A DNA stretch of 64,000 bases from Apophysomyces variabilis (GCA_002749535.1 MZZL01000382.1:62001-126000); one strand, 5' to 3'. Shown: positions 12,210-24,187, counted from the first letter of the stretch. The notes: generated by a model not told the origin, from the letters alone. Numbers and translations: made by a program.

Positions 12210-12286
12210 GATGATTTGTTGGTAAAGCAGTAAGGAAATCCGGGGTTTAAATTCATTCGTTGCTCTTTGCGAACTTTTCCTCCAAG

Positions 12287-13930
12287 ATGAGCATCATTAC
12301 AGCTGCTGAAAGACAGAAATACGGTGAAATCTTTCAAGCTCGCGGACAAATCAATGGCTATATGTCTGGTAAGTAGTACTGCTTACCATTTTCTTTATTT
12401 TGTACCTTTCCTTTTGGCTTATTGTATACGCGAATGCAAAAAGGTTCTACTGCTAGGGATGTCCTCCTGAGCTCCAACTTACCTCCCAATCGACTTGAAC
12501 GCATATGGTAAAGCAAGACGCCATCAGAACTACAGCTCCTATGCTAATGTTACCGTTCTTGCTTTGTCATATCCATCAGGGACCTCTCAGATATTGACAA
12601 AGACGGCAGTCTTGATTTCGAAGAGTTTTGCATTGCAATGCATCTTACGTTTGCTTCTATCAACGGCATGGAAACTCCCACGGTCCTTCCACCTACGCTC
12701 ATTCCTGCTTCAAAAACCCATCTTGTTGCTTCACAACCTACTGGGTTGTACCCTCAGGCAACAGGCTATACCACGCTGCAACCCCAACCCACAGGTATCC
12801 CTCCTCAGGCAACAGGCATCCCACCACAGCCGACGGGTATCCCACCACAAGCGACGGGTTATCCATCTTATCAGGCCTATCCTACCATCCCACAAGCACC
12901 GGTGCCGGTTGAATTCAGTTGGGACATGACGCCGCAAGATATGCAGGCCTATCAGAATATTTATGCCAAGTATGCTAATGATACTGGCAAAGTGAAATGT
13001 AAGCATCATCTATGGCATACGATTGGCGCTCCACCGTTGCTTAGACGGCCTTTTTTTTTTTGCTTTGGTTTTAGTTGGTCAGATGGAGGATTTTTATAAC
13101 ACGCTTGGTTTATCCCGAACGGATCTGTCTAATGCATGGTACGAGACGGAAAGAAGGATGGTTTGTATTATGGTATTAACTTCAGGAGGTTAGGGCACTT
13201 GTGGATGTCAATCATACGCATGCACTTACGCAGGACCAATGTCTTACCTTTTTCCACGTTCTAAATCAACGCACACGTGGTGCACCATTACCAAAAGAAC
13301 TTCCTCCTGATCTTCATTCCGCATTCGCAGGCGAATATGCTGCTGATCTTGGTGAGCGTCCAGGTGCTGGGACAGGTGCTCGTAAAGGAAACAATACCTC
13401 TATGTCCAAGAGTGCTCAATTAGCAGACAGCTATGTGAATCGGTTGGGTGCTGCCAGCACATCACTAAGTTCAAAAGGTAAAGTTTGCCAGGAAGGAAAT
13501 AAATTGAGCAAGAGAACTTAAGGATGGGTCTTTTGTAGGATCATCTATTAAAGGCAACAAGTTTGACGAAGAAGACATGTTGAAACGCGAATTGGCGGAA
13601 TTGAAAGAGCGTGTGAAGGAAGCTGAAGCGCGCGCGGCCGCTGCAAAGGAGAAGGAATCATCCACGGAGAACTTTGCTTCTCGCCCATTGAGAGATCAAT
13701 TTCAAGCATTGTACGATTATAAGCTCCGGCAGCTTACAGATCAAGCAGACGTTGCAGATAAGGTTCGAAAACAAGAGCGAGACATTGAAGCAGCGCGTGA
13801 CGCCGTGCGTCGCTTGAACAGAATTGTGGAAGATATACGAGATCAGAAACGTGGTTTAGAAACATTATTGGATGAACGACGTATGGAAGTGCAAAAGACC
13901 ATTCGCTTACTGAACGAGGAAACCGCTTAG
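12287..13930 (+). CDS. END3: End3, actin cytoskeleton-regulatory complex protein
   Basis: Exons 12287-12368, 12444-12507, 12580-12998, 13075-13138, 13194-13477, 13539-13930; 434 residues. An N-terminal EH domain is completed at exon 3 with the calcium-loop sequence DLSDIDKDGSLDFEEF. A second EH-like region (SWDMTPQDMQAYQNIY, then GQMEDFYNTLGLSRTDL) follows, and the C-terminal 130 residues form a charged coiled coil. In yeast End3 acts with Pan1 and Sla1 at cortical actin patches during clathrin-mediated endocytosis. Between the EH domains (residues 98-142) lie six tandem heptads matching the Ark1/Prk1 kinase target LxxQxTG, normally a hallmark of Pan1 and Scd5. The gene is divergent from the Cys/His-rich gene, with 77 bases between start codons. 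Confidence 0.9.
12725..12859 (+). repeat. Six Prk1/Ark1-type [LIV]xxQxTG heptads in End3
   Basis: In-frame coding repeat: VASQPTG, LYPQATG, LQPQPTG, IPPQATG, IPPQPTG, IPPQATG, the last three directly abutting. The DNA is repetitive but not identical, so selection on the peptide is plausible. Confidence 0.85.
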
Positions 13931-14225
13931 ACTTTACTTTTGTTTTTCATTGTTGTTGGTCCTTATTTCTTTGTTTTCTTCCTTCCATTGCTCTTCTCCT
14001 CCCTTTTTTCTTTATAACCATTGTTGCATCGCCTCACACAACTTTTCTTCCTTTTTTCTTTCAGATAATACAATTGATGTTTTATCTGCACCGATTACAA
14101 ACTATGTTTTGTCTACGGGGTTGAAGGGGGACAAAGCATAAAAAATTTAGCCCTGGATCTTTTGTTAATGTGTACATTGAGAATTTAGCTTTGTGAGGTT
14201 AAATGATATGGAGAGTTTATCATGG

Positions 14226-14498
14226 TTAGCGTAACCTGTTTGTAATAAAGGCAATGCGATGTAGTATTACAGACGATGGATGGATGAACCTATTGACATA
14301 CCTCAAACTCAAATGATCTTTGCGTGGGATATCATGCAGATGTTTGATGACCAATTCCTCTGTATGCTTGATACAATTAGGGCCAAAGGTAATCATCAAG
14401 TCTTTATTCAATTCATTGAATGTCGAATACCCCTTTAGTACGATGAGTGACAAAGAAATGAAAGAAGCGATGGATCGGACAATATAGTTTTTTCTCAT
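14226..14498 (-). CDS. Possible small protein (68 residues), two exons
   Basis: Not recognised. Exon 14498-14302 ends at a strong GTATGT donor, and an acceptor (acaaacag) leads into a ten-base final exon 14235-14226 ending in TAA. The protein has a hydrophobic N-terminal segment (SIASFISLSLIVLKG), so a membrane anchor or signal sequence is possible, then a hydrophilic tail ending in DHLSLRLR. A TATAAA-like element lies about 50 bases upstream. It could be a mitochondrial or ER small protein, or a chance frame. Confidence 0.35.
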   Translation of the reverse strand: MRKNYIVRSIASFISLSLIVLKGYSTFNELNKDLMITFGPNCIKHTEELVIKHLHDIPRKDHLSLRYVNRFIHPSSVILHRIAFITNRLR

Positions 14499-14548
14499 TT
14501 AGTCCGACTCAGGGCAGCAGGTCTGTGTTACCTTACCCTGTTTGTTTC

Positions 14549-14554
14549 TTTATA
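14549..14554 (-). promoter_or_regulatory. TATA-like element before the possible 68-residue gene
   Basis: The - strand reads GCATATAAAG, about 50 bases upstream of the candidate ATG at 14498. Position and sequence fit a fungal TATA box, but it is only as credible as the gene it serves. Confidence 0.3.
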
Positions 14555-16526
14555 TGCTCCGCAACTGAGTTTTGATACTCTTTCCCAATGACAGGCAGTG
14601 ACCCTTTTTTTTTCACTTGACAAATGCAAAAGCGATTACCCTTCTAACCCAACTGACAGGCTTCTCGGTACGTACTGATACATGGGCAAGGTGGTTATCA
14701 AATAGTGTCCAGCTTATCTCTTGTTAGCTTTAGGGATCCAAGCCTATGTGTATGCGTTGAGCACTTTAATCAGACGAAGGAACAAAAAGTTGAAACAATA
14801 TTCGTTCGCTATCGGATACAAAAAGGGACATTGGTTATTCATTCTTTAGGGGGCAAAAAGCACAGGAACGGGCATCTATCGTTTATGTGTGCCGATACCT
14901 AGGCGTGCCCGTTCTTATCAGTATTGTGTGTTTCTGACACTTTCTGGTGAAAACTAGGGTTCAACCGATAAGTTAGTGCAACTTTATCTAGTCCCAAATC
15001 GAAGAGAAAATCTTTCGGTTTTATTGTGGTAGTTTAGGAAAAAGGTCAAGAAATGATGCGATGCAATACACAGGCAAAAGCAAACTGTAGTCCATTTGAT
15101 TTAACGATTTTCAATCAATTATAGCGAACTTGAACAACTATGAATTGAATTAGACGCTTTAACTGCTTTTTTGATTTTGTTTAACAGATCCCTGTATGGC
15201 AGCAAACATGCAAAGGAGAATACATGTTGTTGCTTGCTGGACGAAAGGGAAAACGTTGCTATGCTATTTGGTACACAATATAATTCTATTCCGTGCATTT
15301 TTCAGAACTTGGAATTTGGTATGTTGCGCCACTTCATAATAGCACTCTATGCAAAGAATCCATATCATGCTAGTGGCATCCATTTTCTCAAAATAGTGCA
15401 TTGACACATGTCAGGTGTGCTTTCTTTTTTCGGTTACCGGGATCAGCCAATCCAATCCATGGGAATAAAAGAAAAGGCAAAGCAAACAAGCCCACTGATT
15501 TTAAAAATCCGAAAAGGGAGAGTTGACATTGGTTCAAATTTAATGGGCCGCCACCTTTGCCGCCTAAGTAAATGTTAACCTCCTTGGAGATTTAGTCCAA
15601 TTGGTATATTGAAAGAAAGAGGGATGCAAAAAAAAATATAAAAGAAAAGCAGAAAATGTTCTTTTTCTTTATTTATTGAATTGAAGAATTTTTAATTTAA
15701 TTGAAATATTGGATTCTGTGTCTTTTAGTTTTTCATCATTCACTCCCAAAAGCTCGCAGTTACGGGATGATTAGGTATGAATGGTCCATGCCACGGGATA
15801 AAAAGAAAAAAGGTCAACCCATAAAAGGGGCTGGCAGGAGCTAGTTGACCAAAGAAATCTCATTGTTTAAATCGTCTGCCGATTGTGTAACCGACAACCC
15901 TTCTCGAAAGAGTAGTGTATGTGAATGGTTACATTTACCTTAACAAGTCGTTGGAGCCCTTCCACGGTTGCTATTATTAAAAGGGCAAACAGCTGTCAAT
16001 TATAGCAACCCATACTGGTGTCACCTCAAACGAAGGTGGTTCCAGGTAAATATTCTATTTTCCCTTTTCCTATACACACAAAAAAAAAAAAAAAAAGAGA
16101 CAAGCCAGGAGGTGTCGTTCTTGTTCTATTTTGCTGATATTGTATTTCTATCCAGGTCAGGGTATATTTAGACCTCCTTTTCTTTTTCTTAGATGTCTTT
16201 GCGTTGTTATGGTTATTTTTTTTTTCAAGTAGACAAGACCACACGTGAGATCATTTGCTTATGTGTGTATCTTTTATTTCATTCCGTGTGTATACCCCAA
16301 ATAGAAAATGGAGGACGAAAGGGTCGCAAATACCTATTTATTTTATTTTTTTCTCGGCAGCTCCGAATGCACACACACATACACACACATATACTGTCTC
16401 TCTCTCTTTTTTATTTTTTTTGTATAACATATTTTGTAACCCCGGGTCGTTGCGATGGTAAATCCCGCTCTTTCTTGATATAAAAAAAAAACGCAGTGTC
16501 GGGAAAAGGGGGGTCAGAGGGACGAT

Positions 16527-16539
16527 CTATATTTAAATA
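16527..16539 (+). promoter_or_regulatory. Possible TATA element of the CotH gene
   Basis: TCTATATTTAAATA lies about 215 bases before the start codon and about 45 bases before the CT-rich tract that probably forms the 5' leader. Confidence 0.35.
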
Positions 16540-16580
16540 CAAAAAGATCTTCATCCCAACAGTGATTCTCCTCTTTACAA

Positions 16581-16675
16581 CTCTCTCTCTCTCTCTCTTC
16601 TTTTTCTTTTTCCTTTCTCTCTCTCTTTTCTCTTCTCTTCCTTTTCTTCCTTTTCTCTCTCTCTTTTCCCTTTCT
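16581..16675 (+). promoter_or_regulatory. CT-rich leader of the CotH gene
   Basis: Nearly pure pyrimidine block with repeated CTCT and TTTC units, ending about 80 bases before the CotH ATG. Such tracts often mark transcription starts of well-expressed filamentous-fungal genes. Confidence 0.4.
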
Positions 16676-16753
16676 TTCTTTGCCATTTAATTCCTCTCTA
16701 ATTTTCTTTTCCTGTTCTATAACCTTTCCTTTTAATAACTTGCCAACAAAGTG

Positions 16754-18956
16754 ATGAAACTTTCCCTTACCGTTGTCGCCTTTTCATTATTAGTAGCGTG
16801 CTCCAACGCTGCTCAAATCGAATTTCGTGTAGTTGCTCCCGGAGCAAACAATGTCGAAGTTTCGGTCAATGGTCAAACAACAAAATTAGCCGCATCAGAC
16901 CCCAGCGTACCTTATTTCACTGGCAAGGCGGAGGCTGCAGATGGCGCACATTACAAAGTGAGAATGAAATCTCAAACACTCCGCAATGAGCTCTGTTGCT
17001 AAAGATAATTTTTTCGTTTTATAGTACGTTGTCAATGGTCAGCCCGAAGGCTTCGAACGTGCACTTGAAAAAGGTCGCACCTCCACCCGTAACGACTTCC
17101 ACAACCGCCCAGTAACTTATGCCAACATCCCCAAGTTGCCCTGGCCTATCAAAGATAATGTAATTACAAAACTTACTTTTTTTCTTCCCCCCCTCTCTCT
17201 CCCCTTTTTTTTTATATATATTTTCATCTCTCTCTCTCTCTCTGTCTCTCTGCAGCCACAAAGTCTTTGGTAGTAACTTGCATGTTTTCTCTTTCTTTTA
17301 GATGTGGCAACGTAGTGATGGCGACGTAATGAGCTTTGACGATAATTATATCCCTACCATTTTCATGAATGGTGACGCTGCGGAATTGGACAACCTTGTC
17401 AAGAACGTACCAGCTACTATGTCAAAGGTTAAATTCACCTTTATCGGTCCTGATGAAGTTAAGGTGTTTAATGTAAGTTAAACGACACAACAAGATATCA
17501 TTCCCTGTTTCTTTTTCCAGAAATAATAATAACGGAATGACATTTGATAGGATGTTTCTTTCGGTATCCATGGTGCTGGCAAGAAACATAACAACGCCAA
17601 ACAGAGCTGGAAATGGGAGCTTCCCGAAGGTCAATACCTTGATAACCGTAATTACTTCAAGATCCGTCATATGGAAGAGGATCCTACGCAGATGCGTGAA
17701 AAACTTTATGCAGATATTCTGCGTGCCTTGGGTACCTATGGCAACCGTGCCAACATGGTTCGTCTGTTTATCAATGGCCAAGGTTTCGGTACCTTCAACA
17801 TGCTCGATGATGTGTCTCAATACTCTTACATTCGATCCATGTTCTACGGTGGCAAACCTCCCCAGCAGATGGGCCCGTTGTATGATGGTGCCACTGGTGC
17901 TTCGTTCCAGTACTTTGAGAACGGCGACTACAGCTCCTTCAAACCCAACCCCAAGAGTCCTAAGGATTATTCCGCCTTGGGTCCCCTTTGCGAGGCCTTT
18001 AACAAGACCAACACCAAGGACGATGCTGCTGTCAATGCGTTTGGCAAGAAGTTTGACATTGACCAGTTCCTCCGTTTCATGGTGATGGAATACCTTGCCG
18101 GCCACTGGGACGGTTATTGGATGTTCCAGTCCAACGATGGTGCATATGAAGACCCCACCAACAACATGTGGTATTTCATCGATCAAGACTTTGATGGAAC
18201 TTTTGGTATCAACTTGAATGAACCTGAAGGCAAGGAGTTTGTCAAAGTCTCGTACAAGCAATTCCCCCAGCGTTACCCCAACTCGGTGATGATCAACCGT
18301 CTGTTGGAGAACGACAAGATCAGGGCTACCTTTGAAACGTATCTCAAGTCCACTGTGGCCGAGCTGTTCAACAATGTCACGCTGACCAACCGTGTGCTGG
18401 CCTATCATGACTTTATCCTTCCTGATCTGCAATGGGACCGTAGCATCAAGCAGCAATCACCTGGTATTGATTTCCAATGGAAGTTTGAGCAGGTCACGCA
18501 GAACCTTTGGCAAGCTGTGGACCCACCCAACATGGCTGCAAACAACGGTGAAGGTGCCGGTGCCAGCTGGGGTTTGGTAGAATGGATTGTGGCTAGAAGT
18601 CAGGCCGTGGCTCAGGAATTCAACATCAAGATCACCACTCAGCCCCTCGGTCCACCTGGCGGCCAGACCCCCAACACCAACACCAACAACAATGGTTCGA
18701 AAACAGACGGTACTCCCTCTGTTTCACCTTCGGGAGGAGCCAAGACGGCTGGTGACTCTGAAACAGTGAATGCCCAAGGTCAACAACGAAATGCCGCTGG
18801 CATGGTGCTTCCTCAAGTGCTTTCCACAGCCGCTTTCATTGGCGCGTCCTCCCTTGTAGCAGCCTTGGTAAGTTGTTTGACATAAGTTTTTTATCGTTTC
18901 TTTGACTCACGTTTTCCTTCTTTTTTTTTTCTCACAAAATGATCTTCTAGCTTTAA
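16754..18956 (+). CDS. cotH: CotH-family secreted, probably GPI-anchored surface protein
   Basis: Exons 16754-16957, 17025-17159, 17302-17472, 17551-18867, 18951-18956; 610 residues. A signal peptide (about residues 1-20, ending in SNAA) precedes the CotH kinase-like fold: RNYFKIRHMEEDPTQMREK, FGTFNMLDDVSQY, the CotH motif SNDGAYEDPTNN (about residues 364-375) and WYFIDQDFDGTF. A Pro/Asn/Ser-rich linker leads to a hydrophobic C-terminus suited to GPI attachment. CotH proteins occur on Mucorales spores and germlings; some members act as host-receptor invasins. Which paralogue this is, and whether it does so, cannot be told here. I took the GTAAGT at 18868 as a donor, so the last exon encodes only Leu plus stop; reading through instead adds four residues (VSCLT in place of the final L) and stops at 18885. 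Confidence 0.88.
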
Positions 18957-20082
18957 TTTCCTTCAAGGTTTTTTGAGAAAATTTAATCAGATGGTCCATT
19001 CTTTCTTCTTTTCTTTTTCTTCTTTTCTTTTCTAACCAATTAAACTAAAGCTAGCTGCCTTTTTTTTTTGTTACTTTGGGCCTTTGTAAGTGTATGTTCA
19101 AAATGGACTATAAAAAGATTTACATGATATACTCTGTGTCTCTCTCTGTTCTATAAATTCTTTTTTTTGATCTGCGATGAAAAAGGTTTCCATTGCATTG
19201 CTGATCTTTTACTTTTTTTTTACTAAAAAAAGGAGAATCGCAGGATTGGACGATCGACGAGTTGGTGCTACAGATCTCCCTCGTTTCTTGTTTTTCTTGT
19301 ATTTCTGTTTATTCGACAATTGTCGTACCACATAAGAAAAAAGAAAAGGAAGAGACCCATTCGTGATTCCCACCTTCATATACTAAAGTTTATTAGGACT
19401 CATTCTTTCTCTCCGCCCCCATCAAAAAACGGCTTTCTTTTTCTTTTTCGGCGGTTGAGAAATACACCCCCTTGCTTCCTTCCTTCGTTCTCCCTCCTTC
19501 CCCACCTCCGCCCCGGAAAAGGGAAAGAAAAAAAAAAGTTGTGCTCTGATCGGAACAGTAACTTCGTTGATCTCATTTTTTTTTATTTTTTTCTTTTGGT
19601 GGGTCAAAGGAGACTTAAAGAAAAAAAGGAGTGCACGTGGCATATTGGACGACTAGGAGGAGAAAAAAAAAAGCAGCTGTTGGCAAACCTTTTCTTGCAA
19701 AACTTTTTCCTGCCCTGAAACCGGGTAATGTGTATCTTGACACTCATCTAAAAAAAAAAAAAAAAGGACAGCACTGCATAGAGCTTTTTTAGGTTGTCGA
19801 ACTAACCTTTTTTTTGTGGCATGATTTGCAAGCTTTTTGATTTTCGTACTACATCGGAGATTTAAGTTTCATAGCAACGCCGATCTCCATAGTTACCCTT
19901 TTGTGTTGCCCGAGGAAGAAGACCAAGAAGATCGATCATAGCAGTGTGTATCCTTTCACCAAGACGAAGGAGAAGAATCTTTATGGATCCAATTAGATAG
20001 AGCTGTACAGTACGAAAAATTGGGTCATACTTCTTTTCCTTCTTTTTTCATTCTCCAAAGGAGTATGCGCAAAGCTTTTCAT

Positions 20083-20102
20083 ACACACACACACACACAC
20101 AC
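20083..20102. repeat. CA microsatellite
   Basis: Perfect (AC)10 run in the gene-poor region. Confidence 0.85.
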
Positions 20103-21160
20103 GCAAAAGATCAACCACTTTCGTGGAGGGGCTTGTGCGGCGATAACCCTAAAGAGGGAATTCCCGCTCTCCTCTTCCCATGGAGAGAGAAAAAGAAGCC
20201 AACAGGGCTTGAATTCATGCATGAAACTACACTAAGTGGATAGCCTACCGCATACATACGTAGGAGAAAAAAGTCTTCTTCCTCCTTGAAAAAAACACTT
20301 TTAACTAGGACGGAACCATTTCTGATTGATACTCGTACAATAGCATGACATCTTTATGTATTATCTTTACGATGACTTTAGCGTTATAAAGAAAAGAAAT
20401 AAGCGAGTTATCTCATACATAAAGAGAACAAAAAAAAAAAAAGGTTTGTACTGAACACTATTCTCTTTTCTTTTCCTTCATTAGTTGTTGCTTGCACATG
20501 TATCTTTCAATTTTTTTTTCTAGTACCAAAAAATTCCACTCCTGCAGAGCATGCATGCTTTAGTGAAGATATGTATAGAGAAAAACAAAAAAGAATCAAT
20601 GACTCCATCTCTTGCATACAATGAAGCACCATGAGTAGTAGACCACTTGTGTACTTTCATCCAATAAAACAAAGGTTTGCTTTGCCTTACTCTTTTCTAC
20701 ACGTTGATTCCCGATTATTTGTTGTATTCCTATTCTTAGACTTCCCATAGTACTTGAAACTACGTTGCGTAGAAACGGACAACTCGTTCTAGGGATGACA
20801 TGAATTGCATCCGGTGAAACCTTAATTCTAACGAACGGCATATTCATCATGGGACCATTCTATTTATTGTCCTTTCCCGGAACGCTTCCACAGGGGGGGG
20901 GGAAGCCGAGGCCATAGCAAATGATAGAACTTCGCGTTTTTCCAACAAAGTTCAAAAAGCGTAGATAGGCTTAGGAAAACAAAAAAAAAGCAAAAGATGA
21001 GTAAGGAAGGGTTTCAGATGGAAAACGGTATTGGGTCTGATCCCCGTTGGAGAATGTGGATTGCTTTTTTTTTTATCAACAAGTAGCATAATGAAACAGT
21101 CCATTAAAATAGGATCACGATACGAGGTGGATCCGATTTTTCTTTTGTTTCTAGGAGCAA

Positions 21161-21182
21161 CATCATCATCATCATCATCATC
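21161..21182. repeat. CAT trinucleotide repeat
   Basis: (CAT)7 run. It could encode His or Asp repeats, but no credible coding frame surrounds it. Confidence 0.8.
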
Positions 21183-21657
21183 GTCACATGGTCTTGTACT
21201 TAGAAATGATCTAAGCCCCATTTTATTCTTAGTTCCTCGCAAGAACATCCAACAAAAAAAAAAAGAATAGGTCTGTTCCCCGTGAGGAAAAGGTGCAAAA
21301 AAAGGGAACAGAGGCTTATATAAGAAAGAAAGACAATGACTCGAACGGAACTTGAAAAAGACAGGTCAAGCGCATGAAGCATGATAGGACAACCCAATCA
21401 AGGAACACGATTTTTTTATGTTTGTCCTAAAGACCACTGAAAGGTATACGATTAATCTTAAAGGCTCGATTTCGTCTTTCTACCCTAGTCAACCGCCTTC
21501 GTCTTCTTCTTTCTGAATTCTTTGCTTATACAATGCGCGAATTCAAACAAAAAAGTCATTGCCATGTTTCCAGATCGAAAATCCCTTTCCCTTAGAAAAT
21601 CCCAGGTCGTGCTTCTTTTTCACCTCTGTTTTTACACCGTCCGCCCATTTATTGCCA

Positions 21658-22763
21658 TTAAAAGAAAAAAGATTGCTCTTTCTGTTGTTGTTGTTGCTGT
21701 TTAACCTGGGCTGCTGAAGGGGGTGGAGGAATCAGAGGTACGAGACCAGGACTATCACTCGTGGTGGTCGTCGTCGTCGTCGTTGCTGGCCGCGGTCGTG
21801 TTCGTCGCGTCTAAACATATCCATGGACAATGAGTGTAAGTAAATTGTTGGTTACAAGATTTTGAAATATCGCCCTTACTCCCACTTGGCCAATACTGAT
21901 ATTGATGGTTTGACCTTCTTTCAGACTGTAATCTTTCTTCGGTTCTGTACTAACAACCCGTTCGGCAGCCTGTTTCTCTGCGCGTAGTTGTCTATAGAAA
22001 AAAAAATGCCCAGGTTTTGTTTGTTAAGGTCATTGCACACATACAGTATATCCCGTCTTCTCCATTTTGTTTCTTACTTGTCAAAATCTTGCAGAGCCAC
22101 GTTAAAGTCAAATGCATCACTTCGTTCTTGAAATCCCATGCCAATAAACGCGTGACGACCTAAAATAGTAAAAACAAAAACACAGCATACCAGTTCAGTA
22201 CCAATGGTTTCCAAAAGAATAACATCACATCATAACGGATTGTCCTCTTATATATATCCACTGAATCACTGTACCTTCATGCTCGATCTTCAGAACAAAA
22301 TAGCGACTCGAATCCAACACTGCTTCGACGGAATTCGAACCGGCAACATAAGGACATAATGCAAACAGTTCGCCTACAAGGTTTCCCCGCAAAAGAATAA
22401 GACCACCTCTTTCTCTTTTTCTGAAATAGCTAGTTTAACCTGTTTCATTGTCTTCTAACCGAATCGAACACGTGCTTCCTTTGCTGATAATACGCAGACG
22501 TCCTTTCCATAAGTAGGCACTACCAAGATCACCCCATTCCGCAGCTCTGAATCAAATCAAAAGAAAAAAGAAACATTTAGTTTTTCTTTTTTCTATTTGG
22601 TTTCTTTTCCCCTTTTTATTGTTTCGTTACCGGTAACCCCTGGCTGTTGTTCTTGGCGGGATTCTGTAGACTTGGCTTTGATGTCAGCTGTAACGCTAAA
22701 GTGGGTTCAATTACCGAAGCATTCTCGAATGATAAGAAGGACACTTTCGTATTCTGCATCCAT
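21658..22763 (-). CDS. NECAP-like adaptin-ear-binding endocytic protein
   Basis: Exons 22763-22715, 22670-22631, 22546-22440, 22373-22275, 22159-22078, 21991-21880, 21810-21658; 213 residues. The PHear fold of NECAP is plain: [101 protein letters not shown]. The tail carries a Thr run, Pro-rich [13 protein letters not shown] and a Gln run. NECAPs bind AP-2 and regulate clathrin-coated vesicle formation. The first intron needs an AAG acceptor (just before 22670) to give the conserved CFVYRIPP join, which is less usual. It shares the endocytic pathway with End3 in this window. Confidence 0.87.
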
Positions 22764-23472
22764 GGTTGAGGGGATCGTTAGGGCAGGGATTTCTATAAGA
22801 AAAGAACAACGGAAAAAAGGGAAAACAGAAGAAGAGGAGAGAAGGGAAAAAAAAAGAATGAGATGTGGTTGTGAGGCTCTTAACGCGGGCTGAAAGATGA
22901 GGGACGATGCAATTCGCTTCCAATTTCAATTCCCGTTTCTATAGACTCTCTCTCTCGATGGTGTACAATGCAAAAAGGACAATGGCCCCCTTGTTGGCAT
23001 TTTTTTTTTAATATGAAAGAGGGCTTTTATCGAAGTTGAGTCAGTCAAAGCACGGGACACAACCTTTTTCAAATCGAGAAATTCATCCACTTATCCTTGA
23101 CAAAGGCAGAAAAAGGGTATTGCCCATTTGGCTGAGGGTGAGGGGCGATGGCATGATCGGGCTTAGTCGATCCGAAACCGAAACAATGTCAAATTGACGG
23201 AACCCTATTAAAGCATGTATTTGGACATTATCTGTCGTCATGTTTCAATGCAGACAGGGATAACTTTCCTTTTGGGTTTATCTTTTTCTTTGTCCCCTTT
23301 GGAGATACTCTAGGAAATCAAACTTGAGCGCAATATAAGAATGGGCAAGATCTAATACGGAACAAAGGAAGAAAGAGTGCAACCAAGGGCTGCTGCTTTA
23401 TAGTCTTGTTTTATTTTGTTTTTATCTTGACAGTTCCAGTCTATCAAAGGAAAAAAAAAAAAAAAAAAAAAA
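22764..23472. other. 5' flank of the NECAP-like gene up to the assembly gap
   Basis: Mixed sequence ending in a poly-A run directly at the N gap. No gene seen. Confidence 0.4.
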
Positions 23473-24187
23473 NNNNNNNNNNNNNNNNNNNNNNNNNNNN
23501 NNNNNNNNNNNNNNNNNNNNNNNNNNNNNNNNNNNNNNNNNNNNNNNNNNNNNNNNNNNNNNNNNNNNNNNNNNNNNNNNNNNNNNNNNNNNNNNNNNNN
23601 NNNNNNNNNNNNNNNNNNNNNNNNNNNNNNNNNNNNNNNNNNNNNNNNNNNNNNNNNNNNNNNNNNNNNNNNNNNNNNNNNNNNNNNNNNNNNNNNNNNN
23701 NNNNNNNNNNNNNNNNNNNNNNNNNNNNNNNNNNNNNNNNNNNNNNNNNNNNNNNNNNNNNNNNNNNNNNNNNNNNNNNNNNNNNNNNNNNNNNNNNNNN
23801 NNNNNNNNNNNNNNNNNNNNNNNNNNNNNNNNNNNNNNNNNNNNNNNNNNNNNNNNNNNNNNNNNNNNNNNNNNNNNNNNNNNNNNNNNNNNNNNNNNNN
23901 NNNNNNNNNNNNNNNNNNNNNNNNNNNNNNNNNNNNNNNNNNNNNNNNNNNNNNNNNNNNNNNNNNNNNNNNNNNNNNNNNNNNNNNNNNNNNNNNNNNN
24001 NNNNNNNNNNNNNNNNNNNNNNNNNNNNNNNNNNNNNNNNNNNNNNNNNNNNNNNNNNNNNNNNNNNNNNNNNNNNNNNNNNNNNNNNNNNNNNNNNNNN
24101 NNNNNNNNNNNNNNNNNNNNNNNNNNNNNNNNNNNNNNNNNNNNNNNNNNNNNNNNNNNNNNNNNNNNNNNNNNNNNNNNNNNNNNN
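23473..24187. other. Assembly gap (715 N) flanked by poly-A
   Basis: All N. The left flank ends in over 20 A and the right flank begins ACTGCAGGT followed by about 45 A, so the gap sits in a homopolymer that probably stopped sequencing or assembly. Frames running through it are artefacts. Confidence 0.98.

Larger units (their letters stand above)
14555..16753. other. Long intergenic region upstream of the CotH gene
   Basis: AT-rich. I recognise no gene. The last few hundred bases contain poly-A and poly-T tracts and a long CT-rich block, the usual look of a strong Mucorales promoter and leader. Confidence 0.5.
18957..21657. other. Gene-poor region between CotH and NECAP-like genes
   Basis: Poly-T and poly-A runs, a CA microsatellite and a CAT repeat. 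Open frames here are short and low-complexity; none resembles a protein. It contains the 3' flanks of two convergent genes. Confidence 0.5.

Noticed and set aside
15520..15560. A GGTTCAAATT box resembling a tRNA B box
   Set aside because: No matching A box or cloverleaf stems could be drawn around it.
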